From Chalara sp. BL73 (Eukaryota; Ascomycota; Leotiomycetes; Helotiales): a DNA stretch of 64,000 nt. Position numbers and translations under genes: made by a program. Under the pieces are notes generated by a model that saw only the letters and a program-made list of their open reading frames with translations, did not search any database and was not told the DNA's origin. Below are positions 20,045 through 31,526 of this stretch, piece by piece (the stretch's first letter is position 1; each line of letters opens with the position of its first letter). The DNA lies in the NCBI GenBank assembly GCA_918026815.1, contig CAKJVC010000012.1, positions 1,550,001 to 1,614,000 on the forward strand, written 5' to 3'.

Positions 20045-23000
20045 TCACCATTGCTTCGCGCTCTGCTCTGCTCTGGCTGCAAACGATAGCGGCGTCTGGC
20101 CGTCTTCATCTTTACAGTTCGGGTCCACACGGCCATCTGCCAGCAATAATTTCACTATTGCTTCGTGCCCTGCTCCAGCCGCAAACGATAGCGGCGTCCG
20201 GTCGTCTTCATCTTTACAGTTCGGGTCTACACGATCATCTGCCAGCAACAATTTCACCATTGCTTCGCGCATTGTTCCGGCTGCAAACCATAGCGGCGTC
20301 TGGCCGTCTTTGTCTTTACAGTTCGGGTCCACACGGCCATCTGCCAGCAACAATTTCACCATTGCTTCGCGGTCTGCTCCAGCCGCAAACCATAGCGGCG
20401 TCTGGCCGTCTTCATCTTTACAGTTCGGGTCTACACGATCATCTGCCAGCAATAATTTCACCATTGCTTCGCGCTCTGCTCTGGCTGCAAACGATAGCGG
20501 CGTCTGGCCGTCTTCATCTTTACAGTTCGGGTCCACACGGCCATCTGCCAGCAACAATTTCACCACTGCTTCGTGCCCTGCTCCAGCCGCAAACCATAGC
20601 GGCGTCCGGCCGTCTTCATCTTTACAGTTCGGGTCCACGCGGCCATCCTCGAGCAGTAGTCCTGCCGTCTCCTCATGGCCGTTCTCTACAGCCCATGATA
20701 ACGGCGTTCGACTTTTCCCGTCCTTTTGGTGAGGGTCGTCGTCAGTCGCGAGCAGCAATCCTACCACTACATGATGGCCGTTCTCTGCTGCCCACGATAA
20801 TGGCGTTCGACTATAACTGTCTTTGATATTTACGGGGAGCCTAGCCTTAATTAAGGTGCCTATCCCCTCTCTGAGTCCAAAGTACGCTGCAACATGCATC
20901 GCTGTCATTTGTCTTGGCAATTTCGGGTTGTAACCAGCGTACCTTCTTGAGGCCATTATAGGTTGGCTAGAGGCAGATAGTTTGGCGCCACTACTGAGAA
21001 AGTCTACAATTAATTGCTCTGCCTCTATGGAAGCTGCGCGAGCATGGCGTCCCCAATTTTGTGCGGCATAGTTATAGAATGGATTCAGCTGCAATCGTGT
21101 CTCTAACTCTTCGTCTACTCGACATAACCCGCTTTCAAATAGGTCGAATGAGAGATAGGTAATGCAAGTCGTCGTAATATGCGCCTCCGCACTCGGGAAC
21201 CAATTTCCGTGCGTTCGTTCGAGGTATTCTTGCGTAGTGTAGTGGACTAAACGAATGATGCCACTCCCTTCATCGACTGTGACCAATCCAGCACAGACTG
21301 AGACCATGTCTTTGATCTGGGGTAGGTTCTCTTCGTCAAGTTTTGGTGCGTCGTTTTCCACGGCAAGGGCATGTTGAAGTTCCAGAGCAGTAAGCGGCCA
21401 CTTTGCGCATGTTATCCACGATAGAACTCGCTTAGCAAGGTCCCACCAACCTGGCTTCTGTCCCTTGACTCTCTCTATTACCTGTGCATATGCCTGAGCC
21501 AATATGTCGAGCTTTTTGCTCTCGCTTGAACCTGGATTTTGTTTCTGGAGCTGTTTCAGTGTGCTTTTAATAGCCTTTGCTGTTGGCTTGTCGTCAAGGG
21601 AACCAAGATAGAAGTGCGCCAAGAGAAACCCGTACGATAGTCAGCATATACACGTCTCTCCACATGAACTAGGGACGTACATTCCATCAACAGCCTCTGA
21701 AATTCCAGTCTTAATCTCTTCTTGTAACTGTCGATTCGACCGGACGAAGTCTCGTAGCTGCCCCATATGGCCATCTAAGTATCTCTCCACATCTTGGCTG
21801 GTTGCGCGAATTTCCAATAACGTGCCGCCTTTGAACCGCTCAACAATCTCTGGAATGAATCTCGAAGTTGCCAAGATATTCGTTCCATGACTTATTTGAA
21901 GGTTGAAAAGCTCTGATAGGAATCTCTGCCGAAGTTCGTCAGACGCTAGGCATTCGTCAAGGGCGTCGATAATAATGAAGACCTTTGAGTATATAGCAAC
22001 CATAGACTGGAGAGTGCTCAAGATCTCGTCGAATGACGGCCGTCTCCGTTTTGCCTTATCATAAAGACTTTTGATACTCCGCGGCAACGACGATTGTCTC
22101 TGGGCTAGCTGCTTTAGTAGACTCGCTAGCAAGTCATCGATCTTTTGCTTATCTTTGTGCTGGAAAGTACAGTAGACGTACGCAATGGCAATGTTTGGAT
22201 CGTTCTGAAACTGCGTACAGACGTTGTCGACCACGATCGATGTGAGAATTGTCTTACCCGCACCAGGAATGCCTGGGCAGAACAGTATCTGCTTACTTGC
22301 GTTCAGCCAAGTCCGGTACTCCGCAGAGTCCAAAAGCCATTGGCCAGTTCCTGCTTGTCGCCTCTGAAGGTAGTCGCTCTGCTGGAGAGCATAGTCAACT
22401 GGTGTGAGCCAATCGAGGATCTCAAGATCCTCCTTTCTGTCCAAGCTGGACTTCATCGTTTCAACGTTTGCGCTAGTTCTGGATACAGTATCAAAGACTG
22501 TAATTATTATTGTTAATAAAAGTTCATTCTGCTTCAAGAAAGAAGCTCGAAGATGGCTTACTACTATGGAGGATAACTAAACGAGCTCACCCTGCTTGAT
22601 CATCGTCACTATTGCTTCCATGCTCTGAACTTCCTGGGGCTGAATAACTCTTAGGAGATCCTTCGCATATGCCCCTGCCACAACCGCACTATACGGTTGC
22701 CAGAGCTTGTGTTTGTGATCATCAGAGTAGTCGCATATTCCTCTGATCACAACACAAGGGAAGTCATCCATTAGGCCTGCAGCTTCCATCTCGAAGCAGA
22801 CAACACCCCACGCATCCCGTAACTCGTCTCTACGCTTCGCAGACCTTATGACCGCATTCCCGGAGGCGATAAGCCCGTAATGAACCACGGGGTCATCCGA
22901 CTCACGGCTGAGTCGCTTCTCTATCTGCGTAGCATCGCACGTCGAGCAATCCCTGTCACCAACATGGTGGTAATCCGGTCTGAATAGCTGATCTTGATCT

Positions 23001-23837
23001 CTACCCGGAAACTGATAGCCTCTCAAGGCGCGAAGCTTCGTTGACTTGATGGCCACTTCGTCTATATAATGCTTCATTTTACCTTCTCCGAAGTCGTGGT
23101 CAGACTGCAATAGTCCAATTGCTTTCGATAAAATGTTCGGAGGTTTGTTCAAGTGTGACTCGATTCGAAAGTCGCCATCGTCCTTCCATTTTCCCATATC
23201 GTAATGAAGAACACCACCTTAAGTATAATTAGCATTAAATCAAAATTTCCAATGCCAAATTGAGGAGTTGATCCAAACACCGAAGGTACATATATATAGT
23301 ATGCTTACCGAGACTTCCCTTTGGAGTACTAACAACAATGTCTCCAAGTCGGATGTCATTTTGTGGGTCCTTAAGATCTGGCCGCTTTGGAGCCCCCCCT
23401 CCGACACCAACCATCAGTCCGAATCGAATATTGTGAAATGTGCGAACCATGTTAGTTGCGGTCTGAGCAGCAGCACTCGTTCCATAGGTACCCGATCCAG
23501 GGAATGCGATGACAACATTGTGTTCCCCCATACGACCAAGAAGATAGCTGTTGTTATCTTTCTCGGCCGGCGGAAGTCGCTTGTGTTCTTCATCCAGCAA
23601 GGCTCTTGATGCGTTCAACTCAGGTCGGAGAACGCAGACCCATCCCACTGTATAAGCATCGTACGCCAACTTCCGCTTTTCATCGCTTCGGTACGCCTCG
23701 CTCTTCTCATGGCTTAGTTTCGTGTCGTTTGGCGCAACAGAACTCAATCCCGCGTTATCATCTCCTTGTCGATCTCTATTTGATATCTCTGACTTGTTCA
23801 TGGTGTTGTCAGAGGCGTGTCTTTTGTGTGGAATCAC
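20045..23837 (-). CDS. PNP-NACHT-ankyrin NLR-type protein (splice acceptor and last repeat damaged)
   Basis: Four exons: 23837-23309, 23217-22591, 22497-21681 and 21629-20045. They would encode 1185 residues. An N-terminal nucleoside-phosphorylase-like domain ([64 protein letters not shown]) precedes a NACHT NTPase with P-loop GIPGAGKT at about residue 463 and Walker [12 protein letters not shown] near 565. Eight full ankyrin repeats of 34 residues follow, the last six nearly alike ([14 protein letters not shown]). PNP domains in such proteins are proposed effectors in fungal heterokaryon or defence responses. Two oddities: the third intron (51 bp) ends ACGG where an AG is needed, and a 5-bp duplication in the ninth repeat shifts the frame, ending the protein at 20045. 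It may be newly inactivated. Confidence 0.8.
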
Positions 23838-24180
23838 AGCGCGTGTCGTGACCCCAATTCAGGTACGGTTGCCACGCGGATCAATAGCTCGGTTAACAAT
23901 TTCGGTTTAGTGCGAAATAGCCCCGGCGCGTCTTATAATATTTACACTGTAATTTTATTTATGAAGCCTTAGGCATAGAGGCAAACTTGTGGCTGCAGGC
24001 ACTGTAGCATGGCGCGCCACATCCAGCTTAGTAATAACTATAAGTGCCTGGCGTAGTTTGTCCAGCATGAAAATCGTGAACAAATCTAAAGTCGTATTCA
24101 AGCCAGCATTAACCTTATTGTTTCGCGTCTGCCAAAGTCCTTGCATTCCCTAATCCTCAAGCACGCTGCTATTCTTTTGA

Positions 24181-24481
24181 GTGGAGGCTAGGCGGGCTCG
24201 TACAATGCCTACCGCTCTCAAGATAGATCGCTGGAAACCCATCACATACGAGTCGGCACTTAAGAAAGATGCAAATATCATCAGCCAAGCAGCACACCTT
24301 GAGGCAGCGACGGAGCTCTACCAGTCACTCTGGAACCAGAGACAAATTATTCAAGCTCTTGTTAAGCACCACTTGAGGCTCAGCAATCGAGAGACCTGTA
24401 TTGTAATGTAGAGGATTAATGAATTCGTGGCAGCTTCAATGTCTGTATACCTATCGAGGTACGATCAATCCGCTGTTACAA
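24181..24481 (+). pseudogene. Aminoglycoside-phosphotransferase-like gene, N-terminal fragment
   Basis: The frame reads ALKKDANIISQAAHLEAATE and LVKHHLRLSNRETC, then, after stops in the intervening codons, IRGSFNVCIPIEV in a neighbouring frame. The shape of a conserved region before (G)SFNxCIPV is common at the start of fungal APH/choline-kinase-like proteins. No catalytic loop follows. This is a decayed 5' end. Confidence 0.5.
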
Positions 24482-24857
24482 GAACATAGGTACCAATAGC
24501 CGCAGAAATGGAATTTTGGTTGAGCTCGAGGCATAGTCTCATTTTGTGCCTGGCTCTCTCTAGTCGTTCTCCGATATCTGGGCAGTTACGGCTCGAAATT
24601 ACCCGACCATGAAGTTTGATATCTACCGTGGATCGAGGGTCGCCCCAAACACATGACAAGGTGACGTATTCTGGTTGAAGATTTAAGCCTACCTCCAAGA
24701 TCTCGCAGGGATCATAAAAGCCACCAGGTCTTGCTTTAACAAGCCGAACAAACTCATTCTGGAGTGGCTTGTATGGAAGGGCCAGTGGAGAACTCCATGT
24801 GAATAAAGTGAAGCTACTGGTCTCAGTGTTCTCGTCTTCACGAAAGATGATCATCAA
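24465..24857 (-). pseudogene. HET-domain fragment
   Basis: A 130-codon frame contains FYDPCEILEVGLNLQPEYVT followed by LSCVWGDPRSTVDIKLHGR, which is the opening of a HET domain (usually Y-x-A-L-S-Y-x-W-G-D). The expected LWVDAICINQ block does not follow and the frame stops after about 40 more residues. It lies just downstream of a complete HET gene on the same strand and may be the remnant of a second one. Confidence 0.5.
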
Positions 24858-24894
24858 GTCATTCTGGTAGTGGAATGGTAATGTAGTAATCAGT

Positions 24895-26829
24895 TCACAC
24901 TAGCTCAAAAGTCTTCAGCTGCACTCCCCTCAGACGAAGCTCATCCATAGCGATCCTCGGATCCTCCCATGTCTCCAAACTTTCTCCGTCGATGTCTCGG
25001 ACGAAGGACGTTTGGAATTCCTCGTTCTCATGCGATTGCCTTCTCCAACCTTCTGGTAGATTCCCGAGTCTTGGGTCTTCGGCTGAGAATTGTTGTGACT
25101 TGGAATTCCAGAATGCGGGCCAATCTGCATATGACGTCCTGTCATGCCTAATCACGAGTCGCCAATGCTCCGGAAGTGGCCCTAATAATGCTTCTCCGTC
25201 CATAACTCCATGACAAAATGCTTCTCCAACCACCCAATATTGTAGACAGTCTGGTGTTGTGGGTCGAAGAACCAGTGGGCTGTCACACCCCAGGAATACT
25301 GTTACAATATCACCAGGTCTTGTTCCAACAGGACTGAGACATAATTTTCCATCTGTTGTTGTGCAAAGCGCTCGTCCCGGCCCGAACTCTCGGATATTCT
25401 TTATGACACGATCAACGGAGGGATCGCGAAGTCCATTGTCTCCAAACACAAAATCTAGGAAACGCGGGAAATCCTTGGTACTAGGCCGCCATGCGTAGGC
25501 CGGATGATGGCGTTCAGCAATATAGTTCGCTGTAAGAGTCTCTAAGAAAGGGTAAAGATTCTGGCCATGACCGGTCAAGATGTGCTCTTTTAACCTTTTG
25601 ATTTCATCGATAACTTCTTGCTGGCCGACGTCATTCCAGAGGTTGATAGGTTCCGCCCTACTGATTTCGGTTACGTAGACGCCCGCAGCTTCTATTGCTG
25701 CTCTTGAACGACGCCTTATGGAAGGAAGAGTTTCCAAAGCTGATTTGGTATGGTACAGTCGTGTGGTGAGGCGACGCAAATCCCAACGGGGGACCCAAGA
25801 AGGACTTTCGGGTATTTCTTTTCGGATCTCAACCGTGGAGAGAAGCCTTGGGCCATCTCGATGGCCTATTTCAAAGTGTTGCAGCACTACATCCTCATAA
25901 ATTTCTTGAGCGGACTTGTTGTAGTTCGGGACAATTCGTGACCGCATATCTTCGTCGAGAAGTGACAGTAGCGCAAAGACTTTGTCTCGTGGATCAAAGC
26001 ACTTTGCGTCTTTCGTCTTGTGCAAGAGAGCTCTCAGCGGAAAATTCCTTGTCATCGGAAATGTGGCCATGCTGAAAGCAGCCTCCGGTGCTGGCCACTC
26101 CGCCATTCCGGGGCGCGGTTTCAAGCCTAGACAAACTACACCTGTCTTAACAGCATCCCAGCTAACAGACCGATCACCGCAGAGTACAAGAGCATCTGCC
26201 GCCAGATGGACTTCCTGCCACACCCAAATGCGCTCGAACCAGCTCCGGCTATAAAAGCGGAACAATGCAGTATGCTCCGTATCCGAGAGTTGAAGCGGCT
26301 TATCATGGTCTGCCCAGTCCAAGTCATCCGTGATCGGGGACAGCTGAGCCGTTTGGAAATTGACTTTAACTCGAGATGCGATTGTCGTAATATGATCTAT
26401 TGCAAGGTCACTGTCTTCCGACTTTGGTCCAACCCACACTATCACGCGTCTAGCACTCGAATATATTTGGCCCATGAGTCTGATTTGGCTACTTCGCTCT
26501 TCCAGGTCTTGTTGATTGATGCAGATAGCATCGACCCAAAGTAAACGTACTCTGGTGCTACTCCGGAGATATTTCAGTGCTTCGGCTAGGTTTGTGGTGA
26601 TTGACAGCCTCCTATCCTCGTCTCCTTTCACGATAATTTCCCGGCGCTGGTTGAGCGGACCCCATACGTAAGACAAAGCTTCTGGGAAAGGTGTGATGGT
26701 GCCCAATTCTATTAACGCAGCTATCGATATTGAGATGATGATTGGTGATTCGAAATCGCCAGGTAGCAAGCTCAAGACCCTGATCTCGGACAAATCAGCT
26801 TTCAAAGGGGAGTACTTGTACACGTCCAT
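24895..26829 (-). CDS. HET-domain protein
   Basis: One frame of 644 residues from the ATG at 26829; an open extension upstream to 27012 has no conserved feature. It begins MDVYKYSPLKADLSEIRVLS, the typical start of this HET subfamily. The HET domain covers roughly residues 45-200: EALSYVWGPLNQRREIIVKG, LAEALKYLRSSTRVRLLWVD, AICINQQDLEERSSQIRLMG, YSSARRVIVWVG, then WFERIWVWQEVHLA and the downstream PRDKVFALLSLL block. The C-terminal region is the usual uncharacterised tail with FCHGVMDGEALLG near the end. The frame is intact. As with other HET proteins a role in vegetative incompatibility or stress-induced cell death is likely but not shown by sequence. Confidence 0.88.
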   Translation of the reverse strand: MDVYKYSPLKADLSEIRVLSLLPGDFESPIIISISIAALIELGTITPFPEALSYVWGPLNQRREIIVKGDEDRRLSITTNLAEALKYLRSSTRVRLLWVDAICINQQDLEERSSQIRLMGQIYSSARRVIVWVGPKSEDSDLAIDHITTIASRVKVNFQTAQLSPITDDLDWADHDKPLQLSDTEHTALFRFYSRSWFERIWVWQEVHLAADALVLCGDRSVSWDAVKTGVVCLGLKPRPGMAEWPAPEAAFSMATFPMTRNFPLRALLHKTKDAKCFDPRDKVFALLSLLDEDMRSRIVPNYNKSAQEIYEDVVLQHFEIGHRDGPRLLSTVEIRKEIPESPSWVPRWDLRRLTTRLYHTKSALETLPSIRRRSRAAIEAAGVYVTEISRAEPINLWNDVGQQEVIDEIKRLKEHILTGHGQNLYPFLETLTANYIAERHHPAYAWRPSTKDFPRFLDFVFGDNGLRDPSVDRVIKNIREFGPGRALCTTTDGKLCLSPVGTRPGDIVTVFLGCDSPLVLRPTTPDCLQYWVVGEAFCHGVMDGEALLGPLPEHWRLVIRHDRTSYADWPAFWNSKSQQFSAEDPRLGNLPEGWRRQSHENEEFQTSFVRDIDGESLETWEDPRIAMDELRLRGVQLKTFELV

Positions 26830-27183
26830 AGTTCGTAATCCTGCTGAAGAGCTATTTAATGTAGTGCGAATGAGTTTGTAGAGGCGAAGATGTAGAGGCT
26901 GTAGTAGGGCTCGAGGAAACCAGGATGGATTATAGAGATACCTATCCAGTCCGCTAGCCTGAAGTAGACAGTATCGCTGTCCCACTTGACACTGTCTATG
27001 CGCTGCCGTCACACTGACACGTGTAGCAACTTGTGGAAACTTCTAGAAGAACGCCATACTTTCACGTGATATCTATAAAATGCGTAATAAAACACCACTA
27101 TCGTGGCTGTGAATACAATATTAGTTGTGAGCGATAAATCCTTCCTCATTTATTAAAATACTTGGCATTTTGTGTACGAAAAG

Positions 27184-27356
27184 TGACACGTCCTGTGCTC
27201 CCATGCACACGTGACCTATATTAGCCGAGCTCTCGGAGCGCCTCGTGTATATATTGCCTGCTCTCCTCGAGCTCCCCTTCCTCCCTTAGCCATAGATTCT
27301 CGCATGATACCACCGTTGCCCTCTGTACCTGTAGATCCACAGCGCGTGTCGTGACA
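27184..27356 (+). mobile_element. LTR (family A) joined to a hAT fragment
   Basis: It starts TGACACGTCCTGTGC and ends GTGTCGTGACA. It continues directly into hAT transposase sequence, exactly as at 34376/34377. No flanking duplication. Confidence 0.75.
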
Positions 27357-27587
27357 CAAATGGCCATTGAAATTCTAGGAATACCTGCTATGTCGACCGG
27401 CGTTGAAAGAGCGTTCTCCAGCGCAAAATTAACTATTACAGATCGACGTGATCGCCTTAATATGAGAACTGTAGCTGCTTTAGAACAGCTCAAACAGCGG
27501 ATAGGTGGTGATAGCGTTATTTTACGAAGAGCTTACAGAGAATCAAGGAGTATTAGTAGAGCAAATCTAGGTGAGTTCTCGAGATAG
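27357..27587 (+). pseudogene. hAT transposase C-terminal (dimerisation) fragment
   Basis: The frame reads MAIEILGIPAMSTGVERAFS followed by SAKLTITDRRDRLNMRTVAA and LEQLKQ, the hAT C-terminal dimerisation region. The catalytic part is absent; an LTR sits at its 5' side. A shorter copy of the first 16 codons is at 34377-34424. Confidence 0.8.
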
Positions 27588-27593
27588 TTTATT

Positions 27594-28284
27594 ACGTATT
27601 ACTAGCTGGGAATAGCTTCATTTAGGGTCAATATCACATTATACCATAGTATAGGATGATATAAAATAAGATTGCAGATTTTGCCGTGATACGTATGGCT
27701 ATTTGAAATCTCATATTGCGTGGGCTATAGTATTCGATTGTAGGGGTCAATACATCGTGATAATACCAGTTCCTTCACTGGAAAGAACATGGAAATACGC
27801 AATAACGACCAGGGGAAGCATTGGTAATGCAATTCAGGCTCCCCCTATAGCATGTTTGCGAGGCACCTTCTATCTGTAGTAATTTGTGTGTGTGAAAAGT
27901 CTTCAGCGCTAGCGTTCTCTGCCAAGTCAGAGACATGTCAGCTACCTGGATCCTCAAATCCTAACAGACATAAAGGCCTGAGGATAAAAAGTGTTCTCGG
28001 CTCCTGTTGCCATAATTGTAGCCACGATGTGGATCCAAAGGCTTTTCTGCCCCAGGAAATAAAAATAAATTATCGTCCATTTTCAGCAGGTCCCCAAAAA
28101 TACCGCGGGCCAAATTATAATAACTTGCCTCAGATGGTCGTCAACAAAATTCTTATACCCCGCACATCTCCATCAACAACTCTGTCTGGGTCCGTTTCAC
28201 GGGTCTGTTAACACCAAAGGACAGCCTGTCCAAACTACTATTAAATTACAAAAGGTCTCCCCAATTACAAGGTTTCTGATCAAG
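27594..28284. other. Stretch with one LTR-like repeat and no supported gene
   Basis: Apart from the repeat at 27853-27966, no conserved coding feature was seen. Confidence 0.3.
27853..27966 (-). repeat. LTR-like repeat (family H)
   Basis: On the minus strand it begins TGTTAGGATTTGAG and includes AGCTGACATGTCTCTGAC and AACGCTAGCGCTGAAGAC. The plus-strand copy is at 48288 onward. Ends TG...CA are suggestive, but no duplication was found. Confidence 0.5.
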
Positions 28285-28542
28285 ATGTGCAGATATATCA
28301 AGCACTCATTCTATTATACAAAATGCAGAAAAGAGGACGGCAAACACATCAATGATGAGCACAGTGTAAATGAATGCGACAAGGCAAAAGCCAATGGAAC
28401 GTTCTGCCCTACAATCTCACCTGCCGGCGACCAGACCGGCGGTCCGGTTACGTTTGGGTCTTCGAAAAGGCGCGGCGAATGTCCCAAGTGTCCGCCCGTT
28501 AGCATCCTGGCTGTTTCACCAAAGCCCTCACGTGCAAACTAA
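28285..28542 (+). CDS. Small cysteine-containing protein, function unknown
   Basis: An 85-residue frame starts MCRYIKHSFYYTKCRKEDGK and has spaced cysteines through NECDKAKANGTFC to GECPKCPP. The pattern C-x(11)-C ... H ... C ... C ... CPxC resembles small fungal proteins of unknown function that I recall but cannot name. No signal peptide. It overlaps, on the opposite strand, the 3' end of the kinase pseudogene. Confidence 0.45.
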   Translation: MCRYIKHSFYYTKCRKEDGKHINDEHSVNECDKAKANGTFCPTISPAGDQTGGPVTFGSSKRRGECPKCPPVSILAVSPKPSRAN

Positions 28543-29432
28543 CCCCTTGATAGGCACCCTGATGTCCTGATCCACCAACCTGTAGGAAGGGCTATAGCCA
28601 ATGCAAGGCCGATAACTAGACGGTGTTCGCTGTACGCTTGTTGTTTGACAAGGGAGCGTTTGGTTCCGGCTGCTATTTGGATGAGTGAAGATACACACAA
28701 TGATCAAGAGACCCTTCCCGTCTTGTTTCACCTCTTGCAAAAGCTCGTCGATTGTGCCATAGCTACCTTTCCAGCATTTGGGTATCACCGCTTGGAGAGC
28801 GGGAAGGTGTTCCAAGGTCGGAAAGTCGCCTTCTCTTATTGATCTCCCAATGTCAACGGTCTCGCGACCTTTAATAGGATTTTCGCCGGTCAAGATCTCG
28901 CAAAAGGTGCTGCCGAGCGCAAATATCTCGCTGTCCTTTGATGTATCTTCTATGTTCGGATGATGGTGGCTTGCGCCATAGAATCCCAGGGCCTCTTCGT
29001 CGTCTATGGAATATCCCGCAAATCTGCAACTATAGCATTGCAATCTGCATCGAGAAATATATTGTTGTAGGATATGTCGCAATGAAATACGCCTTTTGAA
29101 TGGAGGCAAGAAATCGCTTCGGTTGCTTGCTCCGCCCACATTAATCTCGTGGCAAGTGGAGGGCTATGCTGAGGAGACTCTAAATGTTGTCGAACCGTCC
29201 CGTGCGGGGCGAATTGTAAGAGAACGCTTCCATCTAGAGAGCCATAGTATTTCAAGATTGACTTGTGCGAACCTAAGCGTTTATATACGGAAATCTCTCT
29301 ATCTCTTTCCCCAGGTCTAGTATAGCACTTAGCTCCTGCATCAACCCGAAGCACCCAGGATGAGATTCCTGCTCCAACCATATCATTCTTCTCAATCCGA
29401 TGTGGTATATCAACTCTTAGTATCTTTATCAT
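28528..29432 (-). pseudogene. Protein-kinase-like gene with a one-base deletion
   Basis: The N-terminal lobe contains MVGAGISSWVLRVDAG and REISVYKRLGSHKSILKYYG, then the catalytic loop GVFHCDISYNNIFLD. The next motif is broken: GCAGATTTGCGGG (complement of 29016-29027) lacks one T, so ADF-AG becomes ADLRDIP and stops. One base later the frame resumes as FAGYSIDDEEALGFYG, then SEIFALGSTFCEILTGENPI and LPALQAVIPKCWKGSYGTID. Restricted-type fungal kinases with HCDIS/ADFAG are common near HET genes; their targets are unknown. An upstream frame to 29690 might be a 5' exon. The sequence is otherwise well preserved, so inactivation is probably recent. Confidence 0.75.
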
Positions 29433-29690
29433 ATCACTCCGGTAATCTGAACTATAACTAGCTACGGCTAATCTTTAGCATCGTTTGAGTTCGGGGCCAA
29501 TATCGTTGCCAGGGGTCGTAGATGCGATTGCCAGCCGTCGATTGGGGCTCTCGTAGAAGCCCGTAATGCAATGTCCAGCCGCTATATCCTTGGAGGCACG
29601 GGGAACCAGAAGCTTAAATGGTGTTGAACGTATAATACTATCGGAGTTGGATAGATTACGATAAGAAGCTGTTTTGGGGGAGGTGGACAT

Positions 29691-31526
29691 TTGAAAGCTT
29701 TTCGTATGATTTGTTGAGGGTGCTTATTCAGAATTTAGTAATCTTTCGATCTTCGGCCCAAGGCTACCCGATGAACGCCAGAATAACTTCATGCAAATAA
29801 CGCACTCTTTCTAACTTACTGTCACAATATATAAGGCGCAATAGTACTTCAGCAAATAGAGTTCTCTTTTTGCAACAATTATGAGCCCTAACTTCCGCCT
29901 GGTGCAGTAGTGAAAACCATAGACCATTTGCATCAGCTTTCGTGTACTGTGGGTCATATGGCGTCAACACGTGATTAAGCAAAATTTTGCCACGTGGTTA
30001 GAACCTTTCCGTGGGGCCGGAATGGGGGTGCACAGACTTACTCACGGAAGCAGCCGTAAACACTGCTCCTCGGCGTGGACATGTGGGGAGTGCGAATGCT
30101 GTGATAATCATTGCCATTGCTGAAGTGTTGTATGGATAGAGCATGGAGACTACGACAGGTATGGGTTTCCGACATTTTCGTTAGGGGAAATAAAGGAACC
30201 AATTCCGCTAATCGTGTCGCGCCTGGATGGCTGGCTGGATGGTCTTCTTTATCCTCGTTTCTTCTGTAATCGTCACTCATTCTTTTCTACCTACCCAAGG
30301 AAAAACACTGTTTCAACATTGTTCACCTTGACTTGAGAATGTAGACACTGGTAAAAAGAAAGGTTCACTAAAGTAGGCATTGCCATTTTCCGAATCCCTT
30401 TTTTCAATGCTGCCTGCTGCATCGCCAGCCATGCCTCATGCCTCTTCTGTTTCTCCTATTCTTTGACCAGCTTCTTGCGCCTATTCTTAGGCCCCACATT
30501 CCCCGCTGCGCCAACGGTAGGGATGCCGCTTTCGTCCCACTCCAAGTCTCGTCCGAGGTCCTGAACATCAGCAGGGGGTCGACCTTGGCGCGCTCGTGCA
30601 GCTCCTTTTCCCTTTCGACCTCCCTGGTCACATACTTTGGAAGACTCAACTATTAGTGTTGACGCCGTGATCGTAATTCCGTCAACGAGTTTTGCTATAG
30701 CTGAATAATTGACCGAACCGGGACAGGCCAAAGTTCGAACTTTGTCGCGCAATTGAAATGCAGGGTAAATGTCTCGAACACGGTCCTGTGAGCCTGGAAA
30801 GGCGGGTTGTAGTTGCTTCAATATGAAAATACTCAACTAAGGAGAAGAGGTGGGGCTCTGGAAAAGTGCTTCCCGCCTTAGAATCGGGGTGAATCTGCCT
30901 TAGGCTGGCTCGCCTGGTGACGCGGATATGCAGATCGCAAACTTTCTTCTTCGTGCCACGAGCAACTGAAAGGCGACTAGAATGGCATCAAAATGCCTCA
31001 ACAAGTTCTCCGGCGGGGTAGGAGGATTTCGGGTCGGCAGGTGTCTCGCCCGAGAATTGCGACAAGTATGCCTCGGGCGGTTGGGCAGTTCAGCCTCGCG
31101 AGGTGAGCTGTAACGCTACGCTGAGTGTCTCCCGCCCAAGAATCAAAGGTAGAGTTTGCCCTGTAGTTTGCCTCGGGCAAATACGAGGGAAAGGGGCAGG
31201 ATATTTCGCTTTTGAGCTGCAACTCCGTTGACTGTCAACGCGGCACAGCACTCTCACTGACATTTGGTTTAATTTTAATTGGCGAGTTCTAATATTTTGC
31301 CCCGCAGCTAACGCACCAACTTTGGGAACCTGCCTTGGATTGTGCCAAGACAAGGAGCTTGGACCTGCCCCTATGTGATGGCGTGAACGTCAACAGCCTC
31401 GATATAAAATAGAGGCTGCCCCCCAATTCCCTTCCGTTCAGCAACGAAGTGCTGTCAAAAATTTGAACTGAAAAGTAAATGGGGTCCGCTGCGTGATGTA
31501 AGATACCACCCGTCACTGCAGGCACA
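29691..31526. other. Stretch with an LTR fragment and no supported gene
   Basis: Short frames at 29764-29982 and 30456-30836 (both minus) show no known domain; the second has a basic tail (KNRRKKLVKE). Between 31000 and 31250 the words GCCTCGGGC recur, without clear structure. Confidence 0.3.
30770..30860 (+). repeat. 5' fragment of an LTR (family D)
   Basis: It starts TGTCTCGAACACGGTCC and shares the order CCTGTGAGCCTGG, GTTGCTTCAATA and ACTCAACTAAGGAG with 12398-12480. The 3' part has no match. Confidence 0.5.

Noticed and set aside
20158..20826. A 222-codon plus-strand frame opposite the ankyrin repeats of the PNP NLR
   Set aside because: Same cause: antisense of 102-bp repeats in a gene with clear coding sense.
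30456..30836. A 126-codon minus-strand frame with a basic C-terminus
   Set aside because: It begins within an LTR-like fragment and shows no domain or conserved pattern.
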